In this document: piece by piece, positions 37,089 through 45,398 of the stretch | Position numbering within the stretch: position 1 is the stretch's first letter | Layout of the letters: each line of letters starts with the position of its first letter | Source: Lactococcus petauri | GTDB lineage: Bacteria; Bacillota; Bacilli; Lactobacillales; Streptococcaceae | NCBI RefSeq assembly: GCF_002154895.1 | Contig: NZ_MUIZ01000001.1 | Coordinates: 372,001-436,000 of the forward strand | DNA: 64,000 nucleotides | Direction of reading: 5' to 3' | The notes under the pieces: model-generated | Databases searched by the model: none | What the model was told of the DNA's origin: nothing | The model's input: the letters and a program-made list of their open reading frames with translations, nothing else | Program-made: the position numbers and the translations under genes

Positions 37089-38660
37089 TTAAGCGTCCCC
37101 CGGTTCTTGTACTTGCATTTGATTTTGGATTGGGACGTAAGCGTCTGGTCCATCCATTTTTCTTTCTACAAAGCGTAGAATACGTGTTACTGTAAATGTT
37201 AAGACAAAGTAAATTGCACAGATGACAGCAAAGGTTTGGAAATACATAAAGTTTTGTTGCGCCACTGTTGTCCCTTGGAAAAAGAGCTCAGTTACTGAAA
37301 TTACAGATAAGACTGATGTATCTTTGATATTAATGACAAATTCATTTCCTGTTGCTGGAAGAATATTTCGCAAGACTTGTGGTAAAACAACCTTGCGCAT
37401 AGTTTGCCCATGCGTCATTCCGATAGCTTGCGCGGCTTCAAATTGCCCTTGATCCACAGAGAAAATACCGCCACGTACAATCTCCGACATATAAGCACCT
37501 GTATTGATGGATACAATAATTAGCGCAGCTAAGGTCCGATCCAAACTCAAGCCAAAAGCTAGAGCTGTTCCATAGTAAAGCACCATTGCTTGAACAATCA
37601 TTGGTGTACCACGGAAAATTTCAATATAAGCTGAAATAAGCCAGCCAAATACTTTATGTAAAAAGGCTAAAAATTTATTACTAATTTCTGGAATAGTACG
37701 ATAAACACCAATAAGAAGACCTAAAACCGTACCAATAATCGTACCAATCAAAGAGATGAATAAGGTCATCCCTGTACCATTAAGAAACTGTTTGCCGTTA
37801 TCTCTTACAATACTGATAATTTGATCATACCAAGCGCCTTGTGTTTTAGCTTCTGGTTGAGCAGCAATCATTTCATCCATCAGTTCTTTTTGGTCTTGAG
37901 GTGTAAAACCTGTCAAAAAGCTATTAATTACAGGTAAGTTGGGATCATTTTTACGTAAACCTACTGCGACTGTTGTATCATCAGAGTTTGTGACAAAACC
38001 TTTTCCTTCGCCAAATTCAATCATTTTGAAGTCTGGATTTGCTTTTTCTGCTGTCACTCCTTCGGGACGTTCAGCTACATAACCATCGATGGCTCCACTT
38101 TGTAAAGCCACACGCATGCTTGAAAAATCTTTCATTGCTGTTTGCTTGTTAACACTTTCAATCTGGTCAATCATGTTATAGTGGAAAGTTCCCAGCTGAG
38201 CGGTAATTTTTGCACCAGAGAAGTCTGCTAAACTCGATGCTTGAGCAAAGGGACCGCCACTTTTGACCATCATTACAAGGTTAGATGTGTAATACGGTTC
38301 TGAAAAGGCGATTTGTTCTCTACGTTCCGCAGTTGGCGACATTCCTGCAATAATGCCATCGATTTTTCCGGATTTTAGAGCTGGCAGCAAGCCATCCCAA
38401 CTTGATTTGACGATTACTAATTCTTTATTTAACTTATCAGCAAGTTTTTTTGCAACTTGTACATCGTAACCATTAGCCCATTGGCCATCTACACCATCAA
38501 TAGGGACAGCACCGTTGCTATCATCATATTGTGTCCAGTTAAAAGGGGCATATGCAGCTTCCATTCCGACACGGAACTGTTCTGCACTCACTTTTGAACT
38601 ACCGATAAATAATACCGTAAACAACGTCGCGACAAGTAAGAATAAGTTTGTTCTTCTCAT
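37089..38660 (-). CDS. Amino-acid ABC transporter, fused binding protein and permease (predicted lysine/basic)
   Basis: With the ATG at 38660, whose product opens MRRTNLFLLVATLFTVLFIG, the protein has 523 residues: a signal peptide cut near VSA-EQF, one substrate-binding domain (about 27-270, VGMEAAYAPFNWTQ, GIIAGMSPTAERREQIAFSEPYY) and a permease domain (about 290-510) with the loop AYMSEIVRGGIFSVDQGQFEAAQAIG. GAGAG precedes the start. Unlike glnP it has only one binding domain. A lysine riboswitch lies in its leader, so lysine (or a basic amino acid) is the best substrate guess. Confidence 0.92.
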   Translation of the reverse strand: MRRTNLFLLVATLFTVLFIGSSKVSAEQFRVGMEAAYAPFNWTQYDDSNGAVPIDGVDGQWANGYDVQVAKKLADKLNKELVIVKSSWDGLLPALKSGKIDGIIAGMSPTAERREQIAFSEPYYTSNLVMMVKSGGPFAQASSLADFSGAKITAQLGTFHYNMIDQIESVNKQTAMKDFSSMRVALQSGAIDGYVAERPEGVTAEKANPDFKMIEFGEGKGFVTNSDDTTVAVGLRKNDPNLPVINSFLTGFTPQDQKELMDEMIAAQPEAKTQGAWYDQIISIVRDNGKQFLNGTGMTLFISLIGTIIGTVLGLLIGVYRTIPEISNKFLAFLHKVFGWLISAYIEIFRGTPMIVQAMVLYYGTALAFGLSLDRTLAALIIVSINTGAYMSEIVRGGIFSVDQGQFEAAQAIGMTHGQTMRKVVLPQVLRNILPATGNEFVINIKDTSVLSVISVTELFFQGTTVAQQNFMYFQTFAVICAIYFVLTFTVTRILRFVERKMDGPDAYVPIQNQMQVQEPGDA

Positions 38661-38685
38661 AATACTCTCTCTTTCATTTTTCCAA

Positions 38686-38717
38686 ATAAAAAGCAACCTT
38701 TACACAGAGAGGTTGCT
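38686..38717 (-). terminator. Terminator of the lysine riboswitch
   Basis: Stem AGCAACCT/AGGTTGCT (38692-38699 with 38710-38717) with a T run on the minus strand, placed between aptamer and ribosome-binding site: the expression platform. Confidence 0.85.
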
Positions 38718-38744
38718 AAACGTTGTACGTGATTCATATTATCA

Positions 38745-38912
38745 GTAAGTAACGAATAGCACTCCGCAAAACTGCGACAGTTCAGCAAGTATCCCTTGCT
38801 GCCCCAACAAACTCACTTGGACGAGTGAATTCATTTCGGCAATGTCTCCTCCGTTTTACTTCAACGCTTGTCCAGCTCAGTAAAACTTCCTATTCATTGC
38901 GACCTCTATCAT
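38745..38912 (-). promoter_or_regulatory. Lysine riboswitch (L-box aptamer)
   Basis: The minus strand carries the L-box landmarks in order: AGAGGTCGC at 38907-38899, a GGAGGAGAC stretch with TTGCCGAAATG near 38850-38832, GGGGCAGCAAGGG near 38800, CTGTCGCAGT near 38778 and GGAGTGCTATTC at 38765-38754. The last pairs through CTAT with the ATAG at the 5' end to close P1. Spacing and order match the lysine aptamer. High lysine should favour the terminator at 38692-38717 and switch off the transporter. Confidence 0.92.
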
Positions 38913-38935
38913 TTTATTTGTATATTGTATTTTAA

Positions 38936-38964
38936 ATCTTAACCTTTTTTTAAACGAATGTCAA
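38936..38964 (-). promoter_or_regulatory. Promoter of the lysine-riboswitch transcript
   Basis: Minus strand -35 TTGACA (38964-38959), 17-base spacer, -10 TAAGAT (38941-38936); the riboswitch starts about 25 bases downstream. Confidence 0.78.
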
Positions 38965-39055
38965 CAATTTTCTCGAATTATCAAAAAACTCAAGAAATAA
39001 GATTAAGATTAAAAGCCTAGCAAGTACTTTTAGATACTCAGTAGAATTTTTATAT

Positions 39056-40546
39056 TTATTTAATCTTAGGAATTTTTAAAGTAAATTTCGATCCTTCGCC
39101 TACAATGGAAGTCACACTGACATCCCCGTCATAGTTTTCCACTATGCGTTGGATAATAGACAGACCAAGACCTGTTCCACCTATATCTCGATTTCGTGCT
39201 TTATCGGCACGGAAAAAGCGCTCAAAGACATGTTTTAAATCTTCTTGACTAATGCCATAGCCACGATCCTCAACTGTCGTAATAATGTATTTGTCATCTT
39301 CTTCTAGATGGATTTTCACTTCTTGGCGATCTTTAGGCGAGTATTTTATCGCATTATCAATCAAAATTTTTAAGCCTTGTTCATAATGGTTGGGATAAAT
39401 ATGAGCCAAACTACCCGGCGTCAAGTAATTTTCAACAGTTAAATTTAAATCAGGATGAATAAGGAGAAAGTTTTTCTTAAGAAAATTAGAAACTTCTGTT
39501 GGATCACAGATCAGATCTTCATCTTGAAAATCAATGCTTTCAAGACGGGCCAATGCAAGCATCTCCTCTAACATCGTTCTCATCGTGCTAACTTCTTCTA
39601 TACTGGCCTGTAAAGACTCCTCAAGCACTTCCGGATCATTTTTCCCCCATCGATTCAAGAGATTCAAATGACCATCTAAAACTGCAAGTGGCGTACGTAG
39701 CTCGTGACTGACATCAGAAACAAAACGTTTCTGCTGATCAACGTAATCGTTAAGCTTAATCATCATGTCGTTATAAACAGTCGCCAGTTCTTCAATTTCA
39801 TCGCCTGTTTGAATCACTACAGGTTTGAAATCCGCCTTCAAATTATTGGCACGTGTAGTAATCGCATCGTGCAAACGCTCTAGAGGCTTGATATAGCGAC
39901 TTGCCATAAAATAACCGACAAACTGAGCAATAAAGAGAGCAATAATTTCTAAGATAATCAAGGCAATCAGTAGCTTTGTTCGCACACTGTAATAATAACT
40001 CATATCGTAGAAAGCCTGCACATAGCCAATCAGTTTCCCTGTTTTCTTAGAATGAACGGGTCGTTCAACCAAATAACCAGAATATTCACCAAATGTACGT
40101 ACAGCATGAGTAGAATCCCCCACATCTTTCCTTAGCGGGAAACCATACGAATTGGTCGAATAAATCAAATTTTCACCGACATCAAAAACATAAAAAGACT
40201 TCCTAGAACCAATCATACTTCCAAGTGTTTCTAGCTCATTTTCTTTTCCCTGACTGGATGCTGTGTAGTCTTTGGCATAAGCCAAATAATTTGCAAGATT
40301 GTCTTCCGACAGTTTGCTTTCCGATTTGGATAAACTTTGCTCAACATTGTCCAGAGCTTTCATCATGTCCTCTTTTTCAGAATTGATGAAGGTTGTTATG
40401 GTCAGTTGATAAACCAATACTGTAAAAATAGTGAAGGTTATAAAACAAAAAATCGTATTTGCAAAGGCCCAACGTAGCATGATGCTTCGCTTACGCTCGG
40501 GCAGATTTTCTGCTTTTTTCTTCTTCGAATCAAAAAATTTTACCAT
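39056..40546 (-). CDS. covS: Sensor histidine kinase CovS/CsrS type
   Basis: With the ATG at 40546 (VKFFDSKKKK) the kinase has 496 residues: a membrane segment near 25-52, an extracellular sensor of about 130 residues, a second segment near 190-215, a HAMP domain, the H box DVSHELRTPLAVLDG (H281), and N, G1 (EDRGYGIS) and G2 (GGTGLGLSI) boxes. An upstream start at 40606 would fall in a hairpin and lacks a ribosome-binding site. It follows covR. Homologues control virulence and stress genes in streptococci. Confidence 0.9.
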   Translation of the reverse strand: MVKFFDSKKKKAENLPERKRSIMLRWAFANTIFCFITFTIFTVLVYQLTITTFINSEKEDMMKALDNVEQSLSKSESKLSEDNLANYLAYAKDYTASSQGKENELETLGSMIGSRKSFYVFDVGENLIYSTNSYGFPLRKDVGDSTHAVRTFGEYSGYLVERPVHSKKTGKLIGYVQAFYDMSYYYSVRTKLLIALIILEIIALFIAQFVGYFMASRYIKPLERLHDAITTRANNLKADFKPVVIQTGDEIEELATVYNDMMIKLNDYVDQQKRFVSDVSHELRTPLAVLDGHLNLLNRWGKNDPEVLEESLQASIEEVSTMRTMLEEMLALARLESIDFQDEDLICDPTEVSNFLKKNFLLIHPDLNLTVENYLTPGSLAHIYPNHYEQGLKILIDNAIKYSPKDRQEVKIHLEEDDKYIITTVEDRGYGISQEDLKHVFERFFRADKARNRDIGGTGLGLSIIQRIVENYDGDVSVTSIVGEGSKFTLKIPKIK

Positions 40547-40589
40547 GTCGCATTTTTCTATTTCTTTACATCGCCATAAAAGGAATAAA

Positions 40590-40610
40590 TCTAGTGGCAA
40601 AACCACTAGA
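40590..40610 (-). other. Hairpin between covR and covS
   Basis: Perfect stem TCTAGTGG/CCACTAGA with a five-base loop in the covR-covS gap, followed on the minus strand by an interrupted T-rich stretch. It may attenuate transcription or stabilise the covR message. Confidence 0.55.
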
Positions 40611-40633
40611 AATCTTCTTATATATTCCCTATA

Positions 40634-41329
40634 TTATTTGCGGTCACGCATGACATATCCCATACCACGAACCGTTTGAATATAACTTTCGCGGCCTTCC
40701 ACGTCAATTTTGTTACGCAAATAGCGGATATAAACGTCAACAACGTTTGTTTCTGTACCTTCTTCGTAACCCCATACTTCAGAAACCAAGTATTCGCGTG
40801 TTACGACGTCACCCACATTTTGCATCAGGGTCAAAAGCAAATCGTATTCACGACGTGTAAGGTCAATAACTTTTTTTCCACGATGTACAGTGCGGTTTGT
40901 TTTATCAATTACCAAATCACGGAATGAAGTATTGTCTGATTTTTCAATCGTGTGGATATGGTCTTCACGACGGAAGAGTGAACGGACACGCGCTAACAAT
41001 TCTTCAATTGCGAATGGTTTTGTAATATAGTCATCCGCTCCAATATCAAGACCTGCTACACGGTCCATTGTTGAGTCACGTGCAGTCATCATAATAATAT
41101 GTGTATCTTTTTCACGGCGTAAGCGTCGTGCAACTTCAAAGCCATCCAGCTCAGGGAGCATTAAGTCGAGCAAAATCAAATCATAATCTTTTGACATTGC
41201 TTCTTCAAGACCTTTACGACCATTGTCTTGAACCGCAGTTTGATATCCTTCGTGTTCAAGCTCAAGTGAAACAAATCTCGCAATGTTTTTATCGTCTTCG
41301 ATAATCAAAATACGTTTAGATGAATTCAT
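40634..41329 (-). CDS. covR: Response regulator CovR/CsrR type
   Basis: A 231-residue OmpR-family regulator very close to streptococcal CovR: ILIIEDDKNIARFVSLELEHEGY, phospho-acceptor D55 in LILLDLMLPELDGFEVARRL, GADDYITKPFAIEELLAR, and the DNA-binding end NVVDVYIRYLRNKID and IQTVRGMGYVMRD. It has a strong promoter (TTGCAA, 17 bases, TATAAT at 41411-41383). covS follows after a hairpin. Which genes it controls here is not visible. Confidence 0.95.
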   Translation of the reverse strand: MNSSKRILIIEDDKNIARFVSLELEHEGYQTAVQDNGRKGLEEAMSKDYDLILLDLMLPELDGFEVARRLRREKDTHIIMMTARDSTMDRVAGLDIGADDYITKPFAIEELLARVRSLFRREDHIHTIEKSDNTSFRDLVIDKTNRTVHRGKKVIDLTRREYDLLLTLMQNVGDVVTREYLVSEVWGYEEGTETNVVDVYIRYLRNKIDVEGRESYIQTVRGMGYVMRDRK

Positions 41330-41382
41330 AGTTTAGCCTCATTAATATCTTTTCTTTTTAATTTTATTTCCTCTATAATGAA

Positions 41383-41411
41383 ATTATAATATAATTGTAA
41401 TTTTGTTGCAA
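41383..41411 (-). promoter_or_regulatory. Promoter of covRS
   Basis: Minus strand -35 TTGCAA (41411-41406), 17-base spacer, -10 TATAAT (41388-41383). Confidence 0.78.
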
Positions 41412-41430
41412 GTGTTTTATGAGATTTTTC

Positions 41431-41982
41431 TTAATTTTTTTCTTCGGAAAAGAAATCTGCCAATCCTGCAAAAGGTGATTTATTTTCTTTATCTGCTTCT
41501 TCTTCTTTTTGTTTCTGATAGTCTGCTTCAGACAAGACAGACCAGTTCTTGCCAGAAGGTAAACTTGTAGCTCCAGCTTTCTCATCTTCTGCTAAAATTT
41601 GCAAGGGAATTTCTAAAAGAATATTATCAGCTACCGATTCTGATAGACTAATCCAATCTGCTTCCAATGTAAATATCATGTCACTGTCCAGTAAATCTTC
41701 ATTCTTTTTAAGAAACTCATCTGTGGTGAAGGCTTCATTAACAGCGATTGACATAAGATACTCTACTGGCTTCAAGCTCCGTGATGATGGTAAAGTCAAA
41801 TCCACTTCAAGTGTATAATCCAAGTAATAGATGCCATCGTCATAGGCGATTTGTCCTTGAACATTTACAGGTTTTGCATCAAGGATTTCTTCTGAGCGTT
41901 GCTTAAGTTCTTGCGTTAAATCAAGCGCTTCTTCGAATTTAATTATTTTCTTTTTTGATACTTCTAAAATAGACCATTTCAT
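41431..41982 (-). CDS. YceD-family protein (DUF177)
   Basis: A 183-residue acidic protein of the DUF177/YceD family: MKWSILEVSKKKIIKFEEALDL at the start, VNVQGQIAYDDGIYYLDYTLEVDLTLPSSRSL in the middle and an acidic tail ending FADDFF-like (LADFFSEEKN). In many bacteria it sits before rpmF and relates to ribosomal RNA or L32 handling; rpmF is not next to it here, instead covR follows, as in streptococci. The stretch DFTLE usually seen with two Cys is here without Cys. Own promoter (-10 at 42078-42073) and a hairpin in the leader. Confidence 0.85.
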   Translation of the reverse strand: MKWSILEVSKKKIIKFEEALDLTQELKQRSEEILDAKPVNVQGQIAYDDGIYYLDYTLEVDLTLPSSRSLKPVEYLMSIAVNEAFTTDEFLKKNEDLLDSDMIFTLEADWISLSESVADNILLEIPLQILAEDEKAGATSLPSGKNWSVLSEADYQKQKEEEADKENKSPFAGLADFFSEEKN

Positions 41983-42009
41983 ATTTTATTTTTCCTTTAT
42001 CTTTATAGT

Positions 42010-42040
42010 GAGTTTAAAAGAAGGCATATTCACGCATGCC
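42010..42040 (-). other. Hairpin in the leader of the YceD-like gene
   Basis: Minus strand AAAGGCAT/ATGCCTT with a GCGTGA loop, followed by CTTTT. It lies between the -10 (42078-42073) and the start at 41982, so it may be an attenuator. Confidence 0.45.
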
Positions 42041-42072
42041 TTTAATTTTATATGTGTATACTATCTGTTTCT

Positions 42073-42078
42073 ATTATA
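42073..42078 (-). promoter_or_regulatory. -10 box of the YceD-like gene
   Basis: Minus strand TATAAT in an A-rich context; no clear -35. Confidence 0.45.
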
Positions 42079-42176
42079 TGATATTTTTTTTAATTTTTAT
42101 AGCCCAATGAACTAAAAGATGTTCAGAATTTGCTTACAGTTGGACTTGATTTACCTTAGCAAATTTGAGCGATAAT

Positions 42177-42204
42177 AAAAAAGCGCCGAAGCACTTTTTT
42201 ATTT
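42177..42204 (-). terminator. Terminator after rpmE2
   Basis: Stem AAAAAAGCGC/GCACTTTTTT (42177-42186 with 42191-42200) closing the L31 transcript. Confidence 0.85.
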
Positions 42205-42441
42205 TCCATATTTCTTGTTGAAACGAGCGATACGTCCGTCCGCTGCTTGGAATTTTTGACGGCCAGTGTAGAATGGATGTGAGTCAGAAGAGATTTCCAC
42301 ACGAATCAATGGATAAGTGTTACCGTCTTCCCATTCAACAGTTTCTTTCGAACCTTTAGTTGAACCGCTCAAGAATTTAAAACCAGTAGTTGTATCCAAG
42401 AACACAACAGGTTGGTAATTAGGATGGATGTCTTTTTTCAT
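42199..42441 (-). CDS. rpmE2: 50S ribosomal protein L31 type B
   Basis: An 80-residue ribosomal protein. The start is the ATG at 42441 ([20 protein letters not shown]) after AGAAAGGAAA; the frame continues upstream only by chance. It lacks the CxxC zinc motif of the A type and has the B-type loop ([15 protein letters not shown]), so it does not need zinc. Promoter TTGAAT, 17 bases, TAGAAT at 42531-42503. Confidence 0.96.
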   Translation of the reverse strand: MKKDIHPNYQPVVFLDTTTGFKFLSGSTKGSKETVEWEDGNTYPLIRVEISSDSHPFYTGRQKFQAADGRIARFNKKYGK

Positions 42442-42453
42442 TTTGCAAAATTT

Positions 42454-42490
42454 CCTTTCTGCCTTGGACTGTTTGCCAGACCAAAGTTTG
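42454..42490 (-). promoter_or_regulatory. Leader hairpin of L31
   Basis: Minus strand CTTTGG ... CCAAGG with an inner TCTGGCAAACAGT loop, between the promoter and the ribosome-binding site. Autoregulatory L31 leaders are known in Firmicutes; whether this is one needs a structure match. Confidence 0.4.
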
Positions 42491-42502
42491 TTAGACCTTA
42501 AT

Positions 42503-42531
42503 ATTCTAACAGATTTGTTGCTGAAATTCAA
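42503..42531 (-). promoter_or_regulatory. Promoter of rpmE2
   Basis: Minus strand -35 TTGAAT (42531-42526), 17-base spacer, extended -10 TGT-TAGAAT (-10 at 42508-42503). It overlaps the downstream flank of fruA. Confidence 0.7.
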
Positions 42532-42552
42532 GCTTTTTTGTTATTTAAAATA

Positions 42553-44457
42553 CTATTTTTCTTTTTTCAAATAACCGAACATCAAACCAGAAACAAGAGC
42601 ACCAATCAAAACAAAGAGAAGGTATAAAAGTGGGCCATTTGTTAGAGCTAAGACGAAGATACCGCCGTGTGGTGCCATCAATTTAAGACCTGCCGCACCA
42701 ACGAGTCCACCTGCTAAGGCTGAACCAACAACAAATGAAGGAATAGCACGTGCTGGGTCAGCAGCACCAAATGGGATGGAACCTTCTGTAATAAATGAAA
42801 GTCCCATAACAATATTTGTTAAACCTGATTGACGTTCTTCTTTTGTAAATTTATTTTTGAAGAAGAGGACGGCAACTGTAGTTGCAAGAGGTGGAACCAT
42901 ACCACCAGCCATAACTGCTGCCATAACGACTGAGCCACCAGTAGCAACACTTGCGGCCAATGTTCCTGTACCGAAGATATAAGCAGCTTTGTTAATTGGT
43001 CCACCAAGGTCAACTGCCATCATACCACCAACGATAATACCAAGAACTAAAGCTGATGCTCCATTAAGGCTGTTCAAGAAGTTTGAAAGGCCTGTATTGA
43101 TTGCTGCCATCGGAATATTGATGAAAAGCATGAGCAATCCTGTGATGAATGTCCCTAAAAGTGGGAAAATCAAGATTGCTTTAATCCCATCTAACGATTT
43201 AGGCAAGACAGTCAAGAGCTTACGCAAGAGGATAATGACACCACCAGCAATGAAACCACCAACTAAAGCGCCAAGGAAACCTGATGGAATCATGGTAGCT
43301 GGATCAAGTTTGCCAAAGGCAAGACCAGAGGCAGCCATTGAACCCGCAACGAAACCTGCAACTAAACCAGGTTTATCTGCAATTGAGTTGGCGATAAAAC
43401 CAGCTAGGACTGGAAGCATGAAAGCAAAGGCTGCGCCCCCGATATTTTTAAAGTAAGCCGCAATCGGATGATAAGAACCAAGGTTGGCCAATTGATCTTT
43501 AGGCACACCCATTGATTGGTCTATCAAGAAGGCAAGAGCAATCAAGATACCACCACCAACGACGAATGGTAACATTGCAGATACACCACCCATAAGGTGT
43601 TTGTAGAAAGCTTTACCAATACCGCCAGAGCTTTCTTCTTTTGCCTCATCAGCGGCATCAGCTTCAAATTTTGGTGCATTACCAGAAACTGCCTTATTAA
43701 TGAGTTCTTCGGGTTGACGAATAGCGGCAGCGACAGGAACTTGCACCATCGGTTTCCCTGCAAAACGGTTCATTTCCACTTTCTTATCCGCTGCAACGAT
43801 GATACCGTCAGCTTTTTGAATATCTTCAGCAGTCAGCTTGTGGTCAATCCCACGCGCCCCATTTGTTTCAACTTTGATGGCGATGCCCATTTCAGCAGCT
43901 TGTTTTTTAAGTGCTTCTTCAGCCATATAAGTATGTGCAATACCTGTCGTACATGCTGTTACGGCTAAAACATAATGCTCGCTATCAGTGACTTGCTCAA
44001 TTTCTTCTGTATCTTCAGAGAAAAGCTCTAACACTTGACGCGGATATTTTGCTTCTTTTACTTTGTCTGTAAATCCAGCTTGCAAGAGGAACTTAGAAAG
44101 TTGTGCTAAAGCTTCCAAGTGTGTGTCATTTGCGCCTTCTGGTGCTGCAATCATGAAGAAAAGATTGACAGGTTGTCCGTCTAGGGCTGCATAATCCACA
44201 CCTGTATTTGATTTTGCAAATAGGACAACAGCTTCATTGACAGCTTTATTCTTGCTGTGTGGCATGGCAATACCATCGCCCAAACCAGTTGAAGTTTGCG
44301 CTTCACGAGCCATAATTCCAGCTTTAAATGTATCAAAATCACTGACGTAACCTTCTGCGACTAACTTGTTTACCATTTCATCCACGGCAGCTTCCTTAGT
44401 CGTTGCTTGAAGGTCCAAAATCATGACTTCTGTTTTGAGTAAATCTTTGATTTCCAT
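42553..44457 (-). CDS. fruA: Fructose PTS enzyme IIABC
   Basis: Imports fructose and phosphorylates it to fructose 1-phosphate. The 634 residues are ordered IIA (about 1-145, active H67 in GIAMPHSKN), IIB (about 160-260, active C169 in VTACTTGIAHTYMAEEAL) and IIC (about 285-634, with eight or more membrane segments and GTGTLAASVATGGSVVMAA). It follows fruK by 14 bases in fruR-fruK-fruA. Confidence 0.96.
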   Translation of the reverse strand: MEIKDLLKTEVMILDLQATTKEAAVDEMVNKLVAEGYVSDFDTFKAGIMAREAQTSTGLGDGIAMPHSKNKAVNEAVVLFAKSNTGVDYAALDGQPVNLFFMIAAPEGANDTHLEALAQLSKFLLQAGFTDKVKEAKYPRQVLELFSEDTEEIEQVTDSEHYVLAVTACTTGIAHTYMAEEALKKQAAEMGIAIKVETNGARGIDHKLTAEDIQKADGIIVAADKKVEMNRFAGKPMVQVPVAAAIRQPEELINKAVSGNAPKFEADAADEAKEESSGGIGKAFYKHLMGGVSAMLPFVVGGGILIALAFLIDQSMGVPKDQLANLGSYHPIAAYFKNIGGAAFAFMLPVLAGFIANSIADKPGLVAGFVAGSMAASGLAFGKLDPATMIPSGFLGALVGGFIAGGVIILLRKLLTVLPKSLDGIKAILIFPLLGTFITGLLMLFINIPMAAINTGLSNFLNSLNGASALVLGIIVGGMMAVDLGGPINKAAYIFGTGTLAASVATGGSVVMAAVMAGGMVPPLATTVAVLFFKNKFTKEERQSGLTNIVMGLSFITEGSIPFGAADPARAIPSFVVGSALAGGLVGAAGLKLMAPHGGIFVLALTNGPLLYLLFVLIGALVSGLMFGYLKKEK

Positions 44458-44471
44458 AATCTTCCTCTTTT

Positions 44472-45398
44472 CTAATCTTCGTTTATTTTTTCGATTGTTA
44501 CTTTTTCAAAGCATTCTTTTAAGAAGCTTTCACTCGGCATGTCTTCTGAGAAAACCTTAGCTGTACCACAGGCAACACCTTGTTTAAAGGCTGCTAAAGT
44601 ATCCTGACTTCGGCTCCACTCGGCCAGGAAACCTGCAACTGTTGAATCTCCTGCACCGATAGAGTTTTTCAACTCTCCTTTGATTGGAGCGGCAAAATAA
44701 GTTTCCTTACCTGTGAAGAGTAAAGCACCATCACCTGCCATAGAAATCATGACATTTTGTGCTCCTTCTGCCAAAAGTTTTTGACCATAAGGGATAATAT
44801 CTTCTTTGGATTTAAACTTAACAGAATAGATTTCTTCCAACTCTTCACGATTAGGTTTGATGACGAGTGGCTCATATTTCAATGTTTTCAGCAACTTTTG
44901 TCCGTCAACATCAATAGCAAACTGTGCGCCTCTGGCTTTTACTTTCTCAATCAAAACTTCATAGAAGTCTTCCCCTAAAGCTTTAGGGATAGTACCAGCA
45001 AAAACGACAATGTCATCACTTTGTAGATCGTCAAATTTACTTAGGAAGGCCTGAATTTCAGCATCTGATAAGTCTGGTCCAGCAGCATCAAAGGAGGTTT
45101 CCTCTTGCGCATTGACTTTGATTTTTGTATTAATACGTGTTGTTCCTGCAATTGGAGTAAAATCGGACTGACTTCCGATATTTTCAAGATAATCTTGAAT
45201 GAATTTCCCAGGGAAGCCACCAAGAAAACCAAGAGCCGTATTTTCTACCTTTAAAAGGGACATCATGCGACTTTCAACAATCCCTTTACCACCAGGAAGC
45301 ATACGCGTTTCTGTCGCTCGGTTGACTTGTCCAAGTTTAGCCTGATCAAAATCCATGAAATAATCTAATGCTGGATTTAGTGTTACTGTGTATATCAT
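44472..45398 (-). CDS. fruK: 1-phosphofructokinase
   Basis: Converts fructose 1-phosphate to fructose 1,6-bisphosphate. The 308-residue PfkB/ribokinase-family enzyme begins MIYTVTLNPALDYFMDFD and has GGKGI, VIKPNREELEEIY and the catalytic GAGDSTVAGFLAEW motif. Its start overlaps the fruR stop by four bases. One deviation: residues LPGGKGIVESRMMSLL differ from the usual GGKGINVSRVL in having no Asn after GGKGI. Confidence 0.94.
   Translation of the reverse strand: MIYTVTLNPALDYFMDFDQAKLGQVNRATETRMLPGGKGIVESRMMSLLKVENTALGFLGGFPGKFIQDYLENIGSQSDFTPIAGTTRINTKIKVNAQEETSFDAAGPDLSDAEIQAFLSKFDDLQSDDIVVFAGTIPKALGEDFYEVLIEKVKARGAQFAIDVDGQKLLKTLKYEPLVIKPNREELEEIYSVKFKSKEDIIPYGQKLLAEGAQNVMISMAGDGALLFTGKETYFAAPIKGELKNSIGAGDSTVAGFLAEWSRSQDTLAAFKQGVACGTAKVFSEDMPSESFLKECFEKVTIEKINED

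Noticed and set aside
39001-39055. Terminator after covS
   Set aside because: Only short, interrupted pairings and no clean T run could be found.
42989-43456. 155-residue frame opposite fruA
   Set aside because: Shadow of the IIC domain; no start signals.
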